In this document: positions 7,330-15,972 of the stretch, one piece after another
Layout: every line of letters begins with the position of its first letter
Numbering within the stretch: position 1 is the stretch's first letter
NCBI GenBank assembly: GCA_036556985.1
Contig: DATBIK010000038.1
Coordinates: 1-34,586, forward strand
Source: JAPSGM01 sp036556985
GTDB lineage: Bacteria > Chloroflexota > Limnocylindria > QHBO01
Direction: 5' to 3'
Length of the DNA stretch: 34,586 nucleotides
Notes under the pieces: model-generated
The model's input: the letters and a program-made list of their open reading frames with translations, nothing else
Told to the model about the DNA's origin: nothing
The model's database searches: none
Position numbers and translations under genes: made by a program

Positions 7330-9719
7330 CGGTCCGCGTCCTGCGGCGGGTCGGTCGGGGCGCGGAACGGCATCTCGTCGCCGCCGGGCGGCAGGTCCTC
7401 GATCGGCGGCGTGCGCGGGGCGGGCTCCTCGAGCGAGACGCCGGGGGCGGGAGGCATCGGTCCATCGGTCATGGCGGCCAGGATGCGCTCGGGGGTGGCG
7501 GGCAGGTCGTGGACCCAGACGCCGGTCGCGTCGTGGATGGCGGCGACCACCGCCGGCGCGCCGACGTCCATGGGCAGCTCGCCCACGCCCTTGGCGCCAT
7601 GCGGGGCGCCGGAGAACGGGTGCTCGAGCAGGATGGTCCGGATCCGCGGCGCGTCCAGGCTGGTGGGGATGAGGTACGTGGCCAGCCGGTCGTTCAGGTA
7701 GCGGCCGTTCACGAGCTTCATCTCCTCCATCGTGGCGTAGCCGATGGCCTGCAGCGAGCCGCCCTCGACCTGGCCCTCCGCCAGCACCGGGTGGATGACG
7801 TGACCGATGTCGTCGGCGGCGGTGTACTCGCGCACCGTCACCTCGGCGGTGTCCAGGTCGACGTCCACGCGCGCCACGGCGGCGGCCCAGCCAAAGGCCG
7901 GGTAGGCGTCACCGCGGTACGTCTCGTCGTCGAAATGGACGCCCGGATACGGGGTGAACTGCTCGTCGACGCGCAGCGGGCCCGCATCGCGGTAGGACGC
8001 CGCGAAGGCTTGGCCGGTGCGCTCCTCGACCTGGGCGCGCAGCTTCTCGGAAGCGCGGATGAGGAGGCCGCCCACGACCATGGCGGTGCGGCTGGCAACG
8101 GTCGGCCCGGAATCCGGCACGATCGAGGTGTCCTGCGGCGCGATCTCGACCTCGCCGTACTCCACGCCAAGGGTGTCGGCCACGAGCTGCGGGAAGATCG
8201 TCTTCGTGCCCTGGCCCATCTCGGTCGAAGCGGTGAGGATCCGGATCCGTCCGTCGTCGGTGATCTCCACCGATGCGACCGACGCCAGCTTCACCTCTCC
8301 CGAGCCGGTGAACCCGGCACCATGCCAGGCCAGCGCCAAACCGACGCCCGATGCCCTACGCGCGCCTTCGGTGCGACGCAGCCGCGCCTCGCGCGCCTGG
8401 CGCCGGTGCCGCTCGTAGCCCGATGCGTCCGCCGCCGCCTCGAGCACCTCGATGGCGGCCACGCTCTCGCGCAGCACCTGGCCGGTCGGCGTGACGTCGC
8501 CCTCGCGATACGCCCAGCGGCGGCGGAGATCGAGCGGCGAGACGTCGAGCGCATCGGCGATGCGGTTGACCTGCATCTCCGCGGCGAACTCGGACTGCGG
8601 GGCGCCGAAGCCGCGGAAGGCGCCGTTCGGCGGGGTGTTCGTGGCCATGGCACGGCCCACGATCCGCACGTCCTCGCAGCGATACGGTCCGCCGGCGTGG
8701 AGCGTGCTGCGTGAGAGGACGACGGCGGTCAGCGTGGCGTAGGCACCGCCGTCCAGGATGACCTCGATCTCCTGCGCCACGAGCTCGCCGTCGCGGGTGA
8801 CCCCGCTGCGGTAGCGAATCACCCCTGGGTGGCGCTTGGTGGTGGCGCTGATGTCCTCGTGGCGGTCGTAGATCATGCGCACCGGCTTGGCGCACTTCAG
8901 CGCCAGCAGCGAGGCGTGAAGGGCGATGATGGAGGGGTACTCCTCCTTGCCGCCAAAGCCGCCGCCGGTCTCGGCCTGGACGACGACCGCCAGCTCGTCG
9001 CCCATCGCGAGCGCCCGCTTCATCGCCTTGTGGACGTAGTACGGGCACTGGAGCGAGCCGTGCACCGTGACGCCGCCGTCCTCGCGCGGCACCGCGATCA
9101 TGGCCTGGTTCTCGATGTACAGCTGCTCCTGGTGGCCGACCCGGTACGTGCCCTCGATGACGAGCTCGGCGCGCTCCATGGCCGCCGCCGCGTCGCCGCG
9201 CTCGACGACGTAGTGGGCGAACTCGTGGTCGCTCTCCAGCGGGTCGAAGACCGCGGGCAGCGGTTCGGTGCGCAGCCGCACGTGCCGGCGTGCCTCGCGC
9301 ACCGTGGCCCGGTCGGCGGCCGCGACGAGGGCGACCGGCTCAGCCTGGTGCCGGATCTCGCCGCCGACCGGCACGAGCACCGGCTGGTCGCTGTCGATGA
9401 GACTGACGACGTTCTCGCCGGGGATGTCATCGGCGGTGACGACGACGACCCGGCTCCAATCGAAGCCGTCGCCCAGCTGGATGCCGAGGAGGCGCGCGTG
9501 CGGCTCGGTGGAACGGATCGTGGCGCCGTACCAGGCGCCCGGGAAGACGAGGTCGTCGGCGTACTTCGCCGCGCCGGTGAGCTTCTCGGGCCCCTCGCGG
9601 CGGGCGGGGGAGCCGGCACGTGCGCGTCCGGGAACCTGCTGGCCGGCGGGGACGACGAGGGCGTCCGGGGCGGAGGTCTCGGGCGTCAGGGTCCGCGTCG
9701 TGCCGCGGGAAGGCTCCAT
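7326..9719 (-). CDS. Molybdenum hydroxylase large subunit (xanthine/aldehyde dehydrogenase type)
   Basis: The 797-residue catalytic subunit binds the molybdopterin cofactor and hydroxylates purines or aldehydes. Visible landmarks are the N-terminal a/b-hammerhead (REGPEKLTGAAKYADDL), TGGGFGGKEE near 250, GAFRGFGAPQ near 363 and the GAKGVGELP segment near 706, whose Glu is the catalytic base in the family. The GAFRGFG loop is the xanthine/aldehyde-dehydrogenase form. It lacks the Cys-containing loop of true CO dehydrogenase, so a CoxL assignment is not supported. Xanthine is the most likely substrate given the adenosine deaminase and purine permease nearby, but aldehyde oxidation cannot be excluded. 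It is the first gene of a five-gene overlapping operon. The ATG at 9719 follows 6 bases after a TAGGAT -10 box, which suggests a leaderless mRNA. Confidence 0.93.
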   Translation of the reverse strand: MEPSRGTTRTLTPETSAPDALVVPAGQQVPGRARAGSPARREGPEKLTGAAKYADDLVFPGAWYGATIRSTEPHARLLGIQLGDGFDWSRVVVVTADDIPGENVVSLIDSDQPVLVPVGGEIRHQAEPVALVAAADRATVREARRHVRLRTEPLPAVFDPLESDHEFAHYVVERGDAAAAMERAELVIEGTYRVGHQEQLYIENQAMIAVPREDGGVTVHGSLQCPYYVHKAMKRALAMGDELAVVVQAETGGGFGGKEEYPSIIALHASLLALKCAKPVRMIYDRHEDISATTKRHPGVIRYRSGVTRDGELVAQEIEVILDGGAYATLTAVVLSRSTLHAGGPYRCEDVRIVGRAMATNTPPNGAFRGFGAPQSEFAAEMQVNRIADALDVSPLDLRRRWAYREGDVTPTGQVLRESVAAIEVLEAAADASGYERHRRQAREARLRRTEGARRASGVGLALAWHGAGFTGSGEVKLASVASVEITDDGRIRILTASTEMGQGTKTIFPQLVADTLGVEYGEVEIAPQDTSIVPDSGPTVASRTAMVVGGLLIRASEKLRAQVEERTGQAFAASYRDAGPLRVDEQFTPYPGVHFDDETYRGDAYPAFGWAAAVARVDVDLDTAEVTVREYTAADDIGHVIHPVLAEGQVEGGSLQAIGYATMEEMKLVNGRYLNDRLATYLIPTSLDAPRIRTILLEHPFSGAPHGAKGVGELPMDVGAPAVVAAIHDATGVWVHDLPATPERILAAMTDGPMPPAPGVSLEEPAPRTPPIEDLPPGGDEMPFRAPTDPPQDADR

Positions 9720-9725
9720 CGGAGC

Positions 9726-9731
9726 ATCCTA
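9726..9731 (-). promoter_or_regulatory. -10 box (TAGGAT) of the hydroxylase-malate synthase operon
   Basis: On the minus strand TAGGAT is followed after 6 bases by the ATG of the large-subunit gene. No ribosome binding site is present and no clear -35 box is seen 16-19 bases upstream. Confidence 0.5.
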
Positions 9732-9756
9732 GCGCGCCCCGTCGAGGGCGCGCGGA

Positions 9757-10200
9757 TCAGCGGAGCTCGACGCAGGCGGTGTAGATCTCCATCTCCGCGT
9801 TCGACGCGTGCAGGTTCAGCGCGACGTCGCCGGCGAGCAGTTCCTGGAGCGGCGCGGAGACCTCGGTCACCGAGCGGCCGTCCACCACGTTCGTGAGCGG
9901 GTATCGCGGCTGCGGGACGAGCTCGTCGCACGTGCCGGGGTGAATGTGCGCGGGCATGTCGGGGTGACCCGCGGGGTCGACCTCGACGCTGACCAGAGTC
10001 CGCGCCGATCCGATCGCGCTCAGCGTGACGGAGCCGGTTACCCCGGAGTCGGAGAGCGTGCGCAGCGTGAGCCGGGTCGGGCTCGGCTCGGGGGAGCCGC
10101 AGGCACCGACCAGCAGGGCGAGCGACAGCCCGACCAGCGCGCGCGTGGAGATGCGGAGGCCCATGCCGGCATGCTGCCCGCGGCCGACCGGGACTGCCAT
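9757..10200 (-). CDS. Small secreted lipoprotein, CHRD-like
   Basis: The product has a hydrophobic signal segment ending in the lipobox LVGAC, so it is probably an anchored extracytoplasmic lipoprotein. The mature part of about 110 residues contains a HPDMPAHIHPGTCDELV stretch and ends with a single antiparallel-like domain (LNLHASNAEMEIYTACVEL). It resembles the CHRD/SOD-like small domains that have HxH near a Cys pair, but this is a weak match. Two starts are possible. ATG 10200 gives 147 residues and has AAAGGA only two bases upstream; ATG 10164 gives 135 residues and a more typical 21-residue signal peptide. It is divergent from the GGDEF-EAL gene over 78 bp. Function unknown. Confidence 0.75.
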   Translation of the reverse strand: MAVPVGRGQHAGMGLRISTRALVGLSLALLVGACGSPEPSPTRLTLRTLSDSGVTGSVTLSAIGSARTLVSVEVDPAGHPDMPAHIHPGTCDELVPQPRYPLTNVVDGRSVTEVSAPLQELLAGDVALNLHASNAEMEIYTACVELR

Positions 10201-10278
10201 GGTCCTTTCGTCCCGCGCTGACCCGGTAGTACCAAGGGCGAATGGTGCTCAGCGCGTGCGTAAGGGACCCTGCGCCGC

Positions 10279-12723
10279 ATGGATCTCCGGCATCGTCCGG
10301 GGGACGCCCTGCGCGCGATCGCCCGATGGCGCCCCGGCCTTCGCTCGTGGGTGCTCGCCAGCAGCGCCCTGGTCGTCATCGGAGCCGCCTTCCCGATCGC
10401 CGGCAGCGCGGCCGACCGGCTGCGCGACTCGAACCGGGACGCCGCCCGGCGCAACGCGGAGTCGATCGTCCGCAGCTACCTCGACCCGATCCTCGGTCCG
10501 GAGAGCCTGGACATCGGGGCGACCGTGGATCCGGCGGTGGAGGAGCAGCTGAACAGCCTGGTCGCCGGCCAGGAGCTCGACCGGGTGAACGTCTGGACCC
10601 GGGACGGGCGGATCATGTACTCGACCGAACCGAGCATCCGGGGTCGCCGCTTCGACATCGATGCCTCGCTGGCCCGTGCCTTCTCCGGCGAGAGCGTGCC
10701 GGAATTCGACACCGCCGGCCCGGACGAGGCGGCCGGGAGCACGCTGCCGGCCAGCTACCTCGAGGTCAGCGTGCCGATCCGGGGCAGGTCCGACGGCAAC
10801 CCCATCGGCGTCTTCGAGGTGTACCTGGATGCCGAGCCGATCGAGACCGCCGTCGACGACGTCCGCGGCGACGTGTTCTTCTTCACCGTCGTGGCCGGCG
10901 CAGTCCTGCTGGCGCTGCTGTGGGGCGCGTTCAGCGGCGCCTCCCGCCTGCTGTCGAGCCAGAACCGCCGCCTGACGACGATGAATGACGAGCTGAACCG
11001 ACTGGCCGACGACCTCCGCCACCGCGAGGCCCGTTTTCGGTCCCTCGTACAGAACTCTTCGGACGTCGTCGTCGTCATCACGCCGGACGGCGCCATCGCG
11101 TACGAGTCGGACGCCGTGCGGCGCGTCCTCGGCCACGATCCGAGCGCCGGCATCGGGCGGCCGTTCGAGGACCGCGTCCACCCCGAGGAGGTCGGATGGC
11201 TCCGCTCGCTCCTCACCGGCCTGGCGGGATCGCGCGGCAGCGAGCAGACCGGCGAGCTGCGGCTGCGGCACGCGGACGGCGGCTGGAGATGGGTCGAGGC
11301 CATCGGCCAGGACCTCGTCCACGAGCCGGCCGTCGGCGGCGTCGTCCTGAACTTCCGCGACATCACCGACCGGAAGCGCCTCGAGGAGCAGCTCCAGCAC
11401 GAGGCCTTCCACGACCCGCTGACCGGCCTTGCCAACCGCGCCCTCTTCGCCGACCGCGTCACGCACGCGCTGACCCGCGCCCGGCGGGACGCCTCCGAGC
11501 GGCTGGCGGTCCTCTTCGTGGACCTCGACGAGTTCAAGGTCGTGAACGACAGCCTGGGGCACGCGGCCGGCGACGAGCTGCTCACGGCGGTGGCCGAGCG
11601 CATCCGGGCCTGCCTGCGCCGGCAGGACACCGCCGCGCGGCTCGGTGGCGACGAGTTCGGCATCCTGCTCGAGGAGGCGGACCGCACCCTCGCTCAGGAA
11701 GTCGCGGAGCGGATCCTCGACGCACTGCGCCAGCCATTCGCCCTTGACGCACGGCAGCTCTTCGTCCAGGCCAGCATCGGGATCGCGATGAGCGGCGACG
11801 GCAACGACCCGCGCACCGCGAGCGCGGACGAGCTGCTGCGCAACGCCGACGCGGCGATGTACACCGCCAAATCGCGCGGCAAGGGCCGCCACGAGTTCTT
11901 CGCATCGCAAATGCACACCTCCGCCCTGCGGCGCCTCGAGCTCCGCGGGCGCATGGAGGAGAGCCTGGAGCGCGGCGACTTCGTGGTCCACTACCAGCCG
12001 GTCGTCGAGCTGCTCACCGGCGCGGTGACCGGTGCCGAGGCGCTCGTCCGCTGGCGGCAGCCGGACGGCCAGCTGGCCGCGCCCGCCGAGTTCGTCCCGC
12101 TCGCCGAGGAGACCGGCCTCATCGTCCCGCTGGGCCAGTACGTGCTCGAGGTGGCGTGCCGCGACGCCGTCGCGTGGGAGGCGGACGACCGCGCGGCGAG
12201 CACGCTGTCGCTGGCCGTCAACGTTTCGTCGCGGCAGCTGCAGGACCCCGGGTTCGCGGCCACGGTCGCCAGCGCACTGGCGCGCAGCGGCCTGCCGGCG
12301 CGACGCCTCGTCCTGGAAGTCACCGAATCGGCGTTGCTGGACGACGGCGAGACCACCTCGGCCGCGATCCTGGAGGCGAAGGCGCTCGGCGTGCGCATCG
12401 CGCTCGACGACTTCGGGACCGGCTATTCCTCGCTGAGCCACCTCCGCCGCTTCCCGATCGACGTGCTGAAGATCGACCGCTCCTTCGTGGACGGGATCGA
12501 CCGTGGCGCGCGCGACGAGCGGACGCTGGTGCGCTCGATCGTCCGGCTGGCCCACTCGCTGAAGCTGGAGACGGTGGCGGAGGGCGTGGAGCGCAACGAG
12601 CAGCTCGTCCAGCTGCGGGCGATCGGCGCGAAGATGGGCCAGGGCTACTATTTCGCCCGCCCGATGGAGGCCGATGCCTTTGTCGAGCATCTCCGGGGCG
12701 AGCACCGCCGCGCCGCCGGCTGA
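10279..12723 (+). CDS. Membrane-bound PAS-GGDEF-EAL cyclic-di-GMP protein
   Basis: The 814-residue protein is a sensor that may make and degrade cyclic-di-GMP. A first membrane helix lies near 24-43. An extracytoplasmic region of about 150 residues follows and is probably the sensor. A second helix near 197-216 leads to a short coiled coil and then a PAS domain (about 247-370, ending DITDRKRLEEQL). The GGDEF domain has an intact GGDEF at 456-460 and the RxxD inhibitory site (RRQD) five residues before it. The EAL domain has EAL at 587-589, NVSSRQL, EVTES, DDFGTGYSS at 710-718, LKIDRSF and AEGVE. All catalytic residues of both domains appear present, so either or both activities are possible. 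It converges with the D-aminoacylase-like gene across 11 bases. No good ribosome binding site precedes the ATG. Confidence 0.93.
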   Translation: MDLRHRPGDALRAIARWRPGLRSWVLASSALVVIGAAFPIAGSAADRLRDSNRDAARRNAESIVRSYLDPILGPESLDIGATVDPAVEEQLNSLVAGQELDRVNVWTRDGRIMYSTEPSIRGRRFDIDASLARAFSGESVPEFDTAGPDEAAGSTLPASYLEVSVPIRGRSDGNPIGVFEVYLDAEPIETAVDDVRGDVFFFTVVAGAVLLALLWGAFSGASRLLSSQNRRLTTMNDELNRLADDLRHREARFRSLVQNSSDVVVVITPDGAIAYESDAVRRVLGHDPSAGIGRPFEDRVHPEEVGWLRSLLTGLAGSRGSEQTGELRLRHADGGWRWVEAIGQDLVHEPAVGGVVLNFRDITDRKRLEEQLQHEAFHDPLTGLANRALFADRVTHALTRARRDASERLAVLFVDLDEFKVVNDSLGHAAGDELLTAVAERIRACLRRQDTAARLGGDEFGILLEEADRTLAQEVAERILDALRQPFALDARQLFVQASIGIAMSGDGNDPRTASADELLRNADAAMYTAKSRGKGRHEFFASQMHTSALRRLELRGRMEESLERGDFVVHYQPVVELLTGAVTGAEALVRWRQPDGQLAAPAEFVPLAEETGLIVPLGQYVLEVACRDAVAWEADDRAASTLSLAVNVSSRQLQDPGFAATVASALARSGLPARRLVLEVTESALLDDGETTSAAILEAKALGVRIALDDFGTGYSSLSHLRRFPIDVLKIDRSFVDGIDRGARDERTLVRSIVRLAHSLKLETVAEGVERNEQLVQLRAIGAKMGQGYYFARPMEADAFVEHLRGEHRRAAG

Positions 12724-12734
12724 CCCTCGCGCCG

Positions 12735-14339
12735 CTACCGACCGCGGCGCAGCGCCCGCCCGGGGGTCGCGCCGGTGTGCCGGCCGCCGTCCACCACGAG
12801 CGTGCCGTTGACCGCCACGTGCTCGATGCCCTCCGGGAAGCGCCGCGGGTCCTCGTACGTCGCCGTGGCGCGCACCCGATCCGGGTCGAGGACGACGAGG
12901 TCGGCGGCGTACCCGTCGCGCAGCAGCCCGCGGTCGGCGAGGCCCAGCCGCGCTGCCGGCGCGCCGGTCATGCGCCGCACCGCCTCCTCCAGGCTCAGCA
13001 ACGCCTCCTCGCGGACGAACTGGCCGAGCACCCGCGGGTAGGAGCCGTACGTCCGCGGCGACGGGCGCTCGCCGAGGAAGGTCGAGTCGGTGCCGATCAT
13101 GGCGCCGGGGTGGGCGAGGAAGCGGCGCAGCCCATCGGTCCAAGGCCCGGTCGTCACCTGCGCCACGCCGAGGTGCTCGGCGAGCAGGAGGTCGCAGATC
13201 GCGTCCAGCGCATCGGTCCCGGTCTCGCGCATGACATCGGCGACGGTGCGCGACTCCCAGCGCAGGTTGTCGGGGTGGGTGAAGCCGCCCAGGCGGACGT
13301 CGGCCCAGCCCTCGCCGGAGGCGTACGCCGCCCCACGGGCGGCAAGCTCGGCGCGCATGCGGTGTCGCACCGCCCGGTCGGCGAGACGCTCCTTCAGGGC
13401 CGCCGGGCCGTCGGCCTGCACCCACGGCGGAAGCTGGATGAGGAGGCGGGTGGAGGCCCACTCGTACGGGTACGTGTCGAAGGTGACGTCATGCCCGGCG
13501 GCGATGGCGTCGTCCACCAGCGCCAGCAGGCGCTCCGGCGGTCCGGGGTGCGTGCGGCGGTGGTAGAAGTGGGTGACGTGGACGGCCCCCTCCCCGAGCC
13601 GCCCGATCTCGAGGGCCTCGCGGAACGGGTCGAGGAAGCGGTCACCGAGCGGATAGCGGACGTGGGTGTGGTAGAACCCGCCGAGCCGCGCCGCCTCGTT
13701 CGTCAGCGCTGCGAGCTCCGCGGTGCTTGCGTACGAGCCCGGTGGATAGTCGAGCCCGCTCGACACGCCGAAGGCGCCCTCCTCCATCGCCTCGCGCAGC
13801 ATCGAGCGCATGCTGGCCAGCGCCCGCTCGCCGGCCGCGTCCTCCCCCCAGCCGACGGCACCGATGCGCAGCGCGCTGTTCCCGACCAGGACGGCGACGT
13901 TCACCGCCTGCCCGCGGTCGTATCGGTCCAGGTAGGAGGCGACGCTGTCCCAGTCGTAGGCCAGCGGCGGCCGGCCGTCGAGCCCGGCGTTCAGCTCGAC
14001 GAAGGCGAGGAGGTCCTCGCGGTGGGCGAAGGGGGCGTAGCCGTTGCCGTCGACGCCGATGACCTCGGTCGTCACCCCCTGGCGCACCTTCGGCTCGTGG
14101 CGGGGATCGGCGAGCACGACGAGGCCTCCATGCGAATGGAGGTCGATGAAGCCGGGCGTCACCACCCGGCCGGTCGCGTCGATCGTGCGGGCTGCCTCCG
14201 GCCGCCAGTCGGCCGGACCGATGTGCAGGCGCCCCTCCCGGCTCGCCAGCGTGCCGCCCCGCGCCGGCGCCCCGCTGCCGTCGACCAGGGAGCCGCCGAC
14301 GACGACGAAATCGACGTGGCCGGGCAGCGCCTCGTTCAC
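12735..14339 (-). CDS. N-acyl-D-amino-acid deacylase (D-aminoacylase family)
   Basis: The predicted zinc amidohydrolase releases D-amino acids from N-acyl-D-amino acids. Length (534 residues) fits the family. The metal-binding HxH of the TIM barrel is at His68 and His70 (PGFIDLHSHG). Further landmarks are the VGNSALR and GAFGVSSGLDYPPG segments, the HVTHFYHRR His cluster, GTDSTFLGERPSPRTYGSYPRVLG and the C-terminal GYAADLVVLDPDRV. The GTG at 14339 was chosen because it overlaps the adenosine-deaminase stop as GTGA and gives the normal N-terminus (VDFVVVGGSLVDGSG); an open frame further upstream lies inside the deaminase gene. Translation is probably coupled to adenosine deaminase. The physiological substrate, perhaps a peptidoglycan-derived or ureido compound, cannot be read from sequence. 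Confidence 0.9.
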   Translation of the reverse strand: MNEALPGHVDFVVVGGSLVDGSGAPARGGTLASREGRLHIGPADWRPEAARTIDATGRVVTPGFIDLHSHGGLVVLADPRHEPKVRQGVTTEVIGVDGNGYAPFAHREDLLAFVELNAGLDGRPPLAYDWDSVASYLDRYDRGQAVNVAVLVGNSALRIGAVGWGEDAAGERALASMRSMLREAMEEGAFGVSSGLDYPPGSYASTAELAALTNEAARLGGFYHTHVRYPLGDRFLDPFREALEIGRLGEGAVHVTHFYHRRTHPGPPERLLALVDDAIAAGHDVTFDTYPYEWASTRLLIQLPPWVQADGPAALKERLADRAVRHRMRAELAARGAAYASGEGWADVRLGGFTHPDNLRWESRTVADVMRETGTDALDAICDLLLAEHLGVAQVTTGPWTDGLRRFLAHPGAMIGTDSTFLGERPSPRTYGSYPRVLGQFVREEALLSLEEAVRRMTGAPAARLGLADRGLLRDGYAADLVVLDPDRVRATATYEDPRRFPEGIEHVAVNGTLVVDGGRHTGATPGRALRRGR

Positions 14340-15367
14340 GCCGGGGGCGGGATGGCGGCGATCTCGCGCTCGAAGTCGGCCCGCAGCGCGCGCTTCTCTC
14401 CGTCGTCCAGCCAGGTGGCCGCGACCCCGTCGAGCGCGACGGCCACGACCTCGTCCCACGGCATGTCGAGGGCCGCCGCCACCGAGCGGTACTCGCGCCC
14501 GAGGTCGAGGTCGGTCATGGCCGGGTCGTCGGTGTTCAGCGTCGCGAGCAGGCCGGCCTGCCGCATCCGCCGGAAGGGGTGGTCGGCCAGCCGCTCGTAG
14601 CGGTTCGCGATGAGCACGTTCGAGTTCGGGCAGACGTCGAGCGGGATCCGGGCATCGGCCACGCGCGCGACGAGGTCGGGGTCGTCCATGATCGCCAGCC
14701 CGTGGTCGATGCGCTCGATGGCCAGCGCCTCCAGCGCGACCGCGATGTTGCCCGGGCCGGTGTCCTCGCCGGCGTGGGCGGTGACGTGGAAGCCTGCTGC
14801 CCGGGCGGCGGCGAAGGCGTCGGCGAACGTACGGGGATCGACGCCCTTCTCGGTGGAGTCCATCCCGATCCCGATCACCCGTTCGCCGCGTCCGGTTCGG
14901 CGCAGCGCGACGGCTGCCTCGACGAGCTCGTTCGCGGGGCCGGCCCCGAAGGATCGGTCGATATCGCAGATCAGCATGCACCGGACCCCGGTGTCCGCCT
15001 CGGCGCGCTCGATGCCCCGGGTCAGGCCCGCGACGATGTCCTCGAGCCGCTGGCCGGCGGCAAGGTGGCGGGCCGGCGTGAAGAACATCTCCCGGTAGCG
15101 CAGGCCATGGGGCGCCGCGTCGACGATCGACTCGTAGGCTGCGCGCGCCCAGTCATCGGGGTCGGCGAGGAGCTCCTGCACGAGCCAGAAGATCTCGAGG
15201 AACGAGTCGAGCGAGGTATATCGGTACAGCTCGGTCGGGTCCTCGGTGGGCAGCTCCCGTCCATTCTTCCGGGCCAGCTCGACGACCGTCGACGGCCGGA
15301 TCGTGCCCTCCACGTGGCAATGCAGCTCGACCTTCGGGAGCGCGTCGTAGCTGTCGGGCTCGGCCAT
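14336..15367 (-). CDS. add: Adenosine deaminase
   Basis: The 343-residue cytoplasmic enzyme should convert adenosine (or adenine, in the related group) to inosine or hypoxanthine. Zinc ligands are His16 and His18 in PKVELHCHVEG. The HAGEDTGP segment carries the catalytic His/Glu region, and LNTDDPAM holds the two metal and substrate Asp residues. IDHGLAI and LDVCPNSN are also typical. Length is normal. A role in purine salvage or catabolism fits the purine permease and xanthine-dehydrogenase-type genes nearby. The ATG at 15367 lies 9 bases after a TATACT box and 22 bp from the start of the divergent cytidylyltransferase gene. Adenine deaminase is a possible alternative within the same superfamily branch. 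Confidence 0.92.
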   Translation of the reverse strand: MAEPDSYDALPKVELHCHVEGTIRPSTVVELARKNGRELPTEDPTELYRYTSLDSFLEIFWLVQELLADPDDWARAAYESIVDAAPHGLRYREMFFTPARHLAAGQRLEDIVAGLTRGIERAEADTGVRCMLICDIDRSFGAGPANELVEAAVALRRTGRGERVIGIGMDSTEKGVDPRTFADAFAAARAAGFHVTAHAGEDTGPGNIAVALEALAIERIDHGLAIMDDPDLVARVADARIPLDVCPNSNVLIANRYERLADHPFRRMRQAGLLATLNTDDPAMTDLDLGREYRSVAAALDMPWDEVVAVALDGVAATWLDDGEKRALRADFEREIAAIPPPA

Positions 15368-15376
15368 GGTGCAGGC

Positions 15377-15384
15377 AGTATATG
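15377..15384. promoter_or_regulatory. Overlapping divergent -10 boxes (bidirectional promoter)
   Basis: The minus strand reads TATACT (15382-15377) 9 bases before the adenosine-deaminase ATG. The plus strand reads TATATG (15379-15384) 5 bases before the cytidylyltransferase ATG. The two start codons are 22 bp apart and neither has a ribosome binding site. Confidence 0.5.
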
Positions 15385-15389
15385 GACCG

Positions 15390-15968
15390 ATGGAGCGGCA
15401 GGACGACGTCGCGGCGGTGATCCTGGCGGCGGGCGAGTCCCGCCGCTTCGGGGCGCCCAAGCAGCTCGCCCTGCTCGAGGGGCGGACACTGCTCGAGCAC
15501 GTCCTCGATCTGGCGCAGACCGCGGGGCTGCGCCCGGTGGTGGCGGTGGTGCCGGTGTGGCTGACCCGTCCGGCAGCCATGGACGCGCCCGACCTGATCT
15601 GGGTACGGAACCCCAACCCGGAGCTGGGGATGAGCAACTCACTGCGGCTCGGCCTCGCGGCGGTGCCGCCCACGGCGGGCGCGGCGCTCGTCCTCCTCGG
15701 CGACGAGCCGCGCGTGCCCGTGGCGCATCTCCGCGCCCTCGTTGCCGCCCGAGGCTCGCGGCCCATCGTCGCCAGCGACCGAGACGGCCTGCTCGCCCCG
15801 CCGGTGCTCCTCGAGCGCAGCGCCTTCGCCGCCGTCGCGAGCCTGGCCGGGGACACCGGCCTCCGCGAGCTCATCCGCAGCGAGCCCGGGCTGGTGGCGA
15901 GCGTCGCCATCGGTCCCGTCGTCGACATCGACACCCCGAACGACCTACGTCGCCTCGACGGCGAGTAA
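15390..15968 (+). CDS. MobA/MocA-like nucleotidyltransferase (molybdenum cofactor cytidylyltransferase-like)
   Basis: The 192-residue protein has the nucleotidyltransferase signature at its N-terminus (AVILAAGESRRFGAPKQLALLEGRTLLEHVL), as in MobA, MocA and related enzymes. It continues with a VLLGDEPRVPVAHLRALV segment carrying the metal-binding Asp and ends with DIDTPNDLRRL, which is typical of MocA-type proteins that transfer CMP to molybdopterin. Since xanthine-dehydrogenase-type hydroxylases use the cytosine dinucleotide form of the cofactor, this gene could mature the enzyme encoded 6 kb away. That link is inference. ATG 15390 was chosen over an upstream ATG at 15366 because the latter would start inside the adenosine-deaminase start region and adds non-conserved residues. 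Confidence 0.85.
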   Translation: MERQDDVAAVILAAGESRRFGAPKQLALLEGRTLLEHVLDLAQTAGLRPVVAVVPVWLTRPAAMDAPDLIWVRNPNPELGMSNSLRLGLAAVPPTAGAALVLLGDEPRVPVAHLRALVAARGSRPIVASDRDGLLAPPVLLERSAFAAVASLAGDTGLRELIRSEPGLVASVAIGPVVDIDTPNDLRRLDGE

Positions 15969-15972
15969 GCGA

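Noticed and set aside
7326..9719. Carbon monoxide dehydrogenase large subunit (CoxL)
   Set aside because: The active-site loop is GAFRGFG, not the Cys-containing loop of form I CO dehydrogenase; a xanthine/aldehyde-type enzyme fits better.
10249..13461. A 1070-residue open frame on the minus strand across the GGDEF-EAL and D-aminoacylase-like genes
   Set aside because: It is antisense to clear protein domains and has the Arg/Ala/Gly/Val-rich, motif-free composition of a GC-rich shadow frame.
12156..14600. An 814-residue plus-strand open frame opposite the D-aminoacylase-like gene
   Set aside because: Its translation is low-complexity and the minus strand carries a complete enzyme with metal-binding residues in place.
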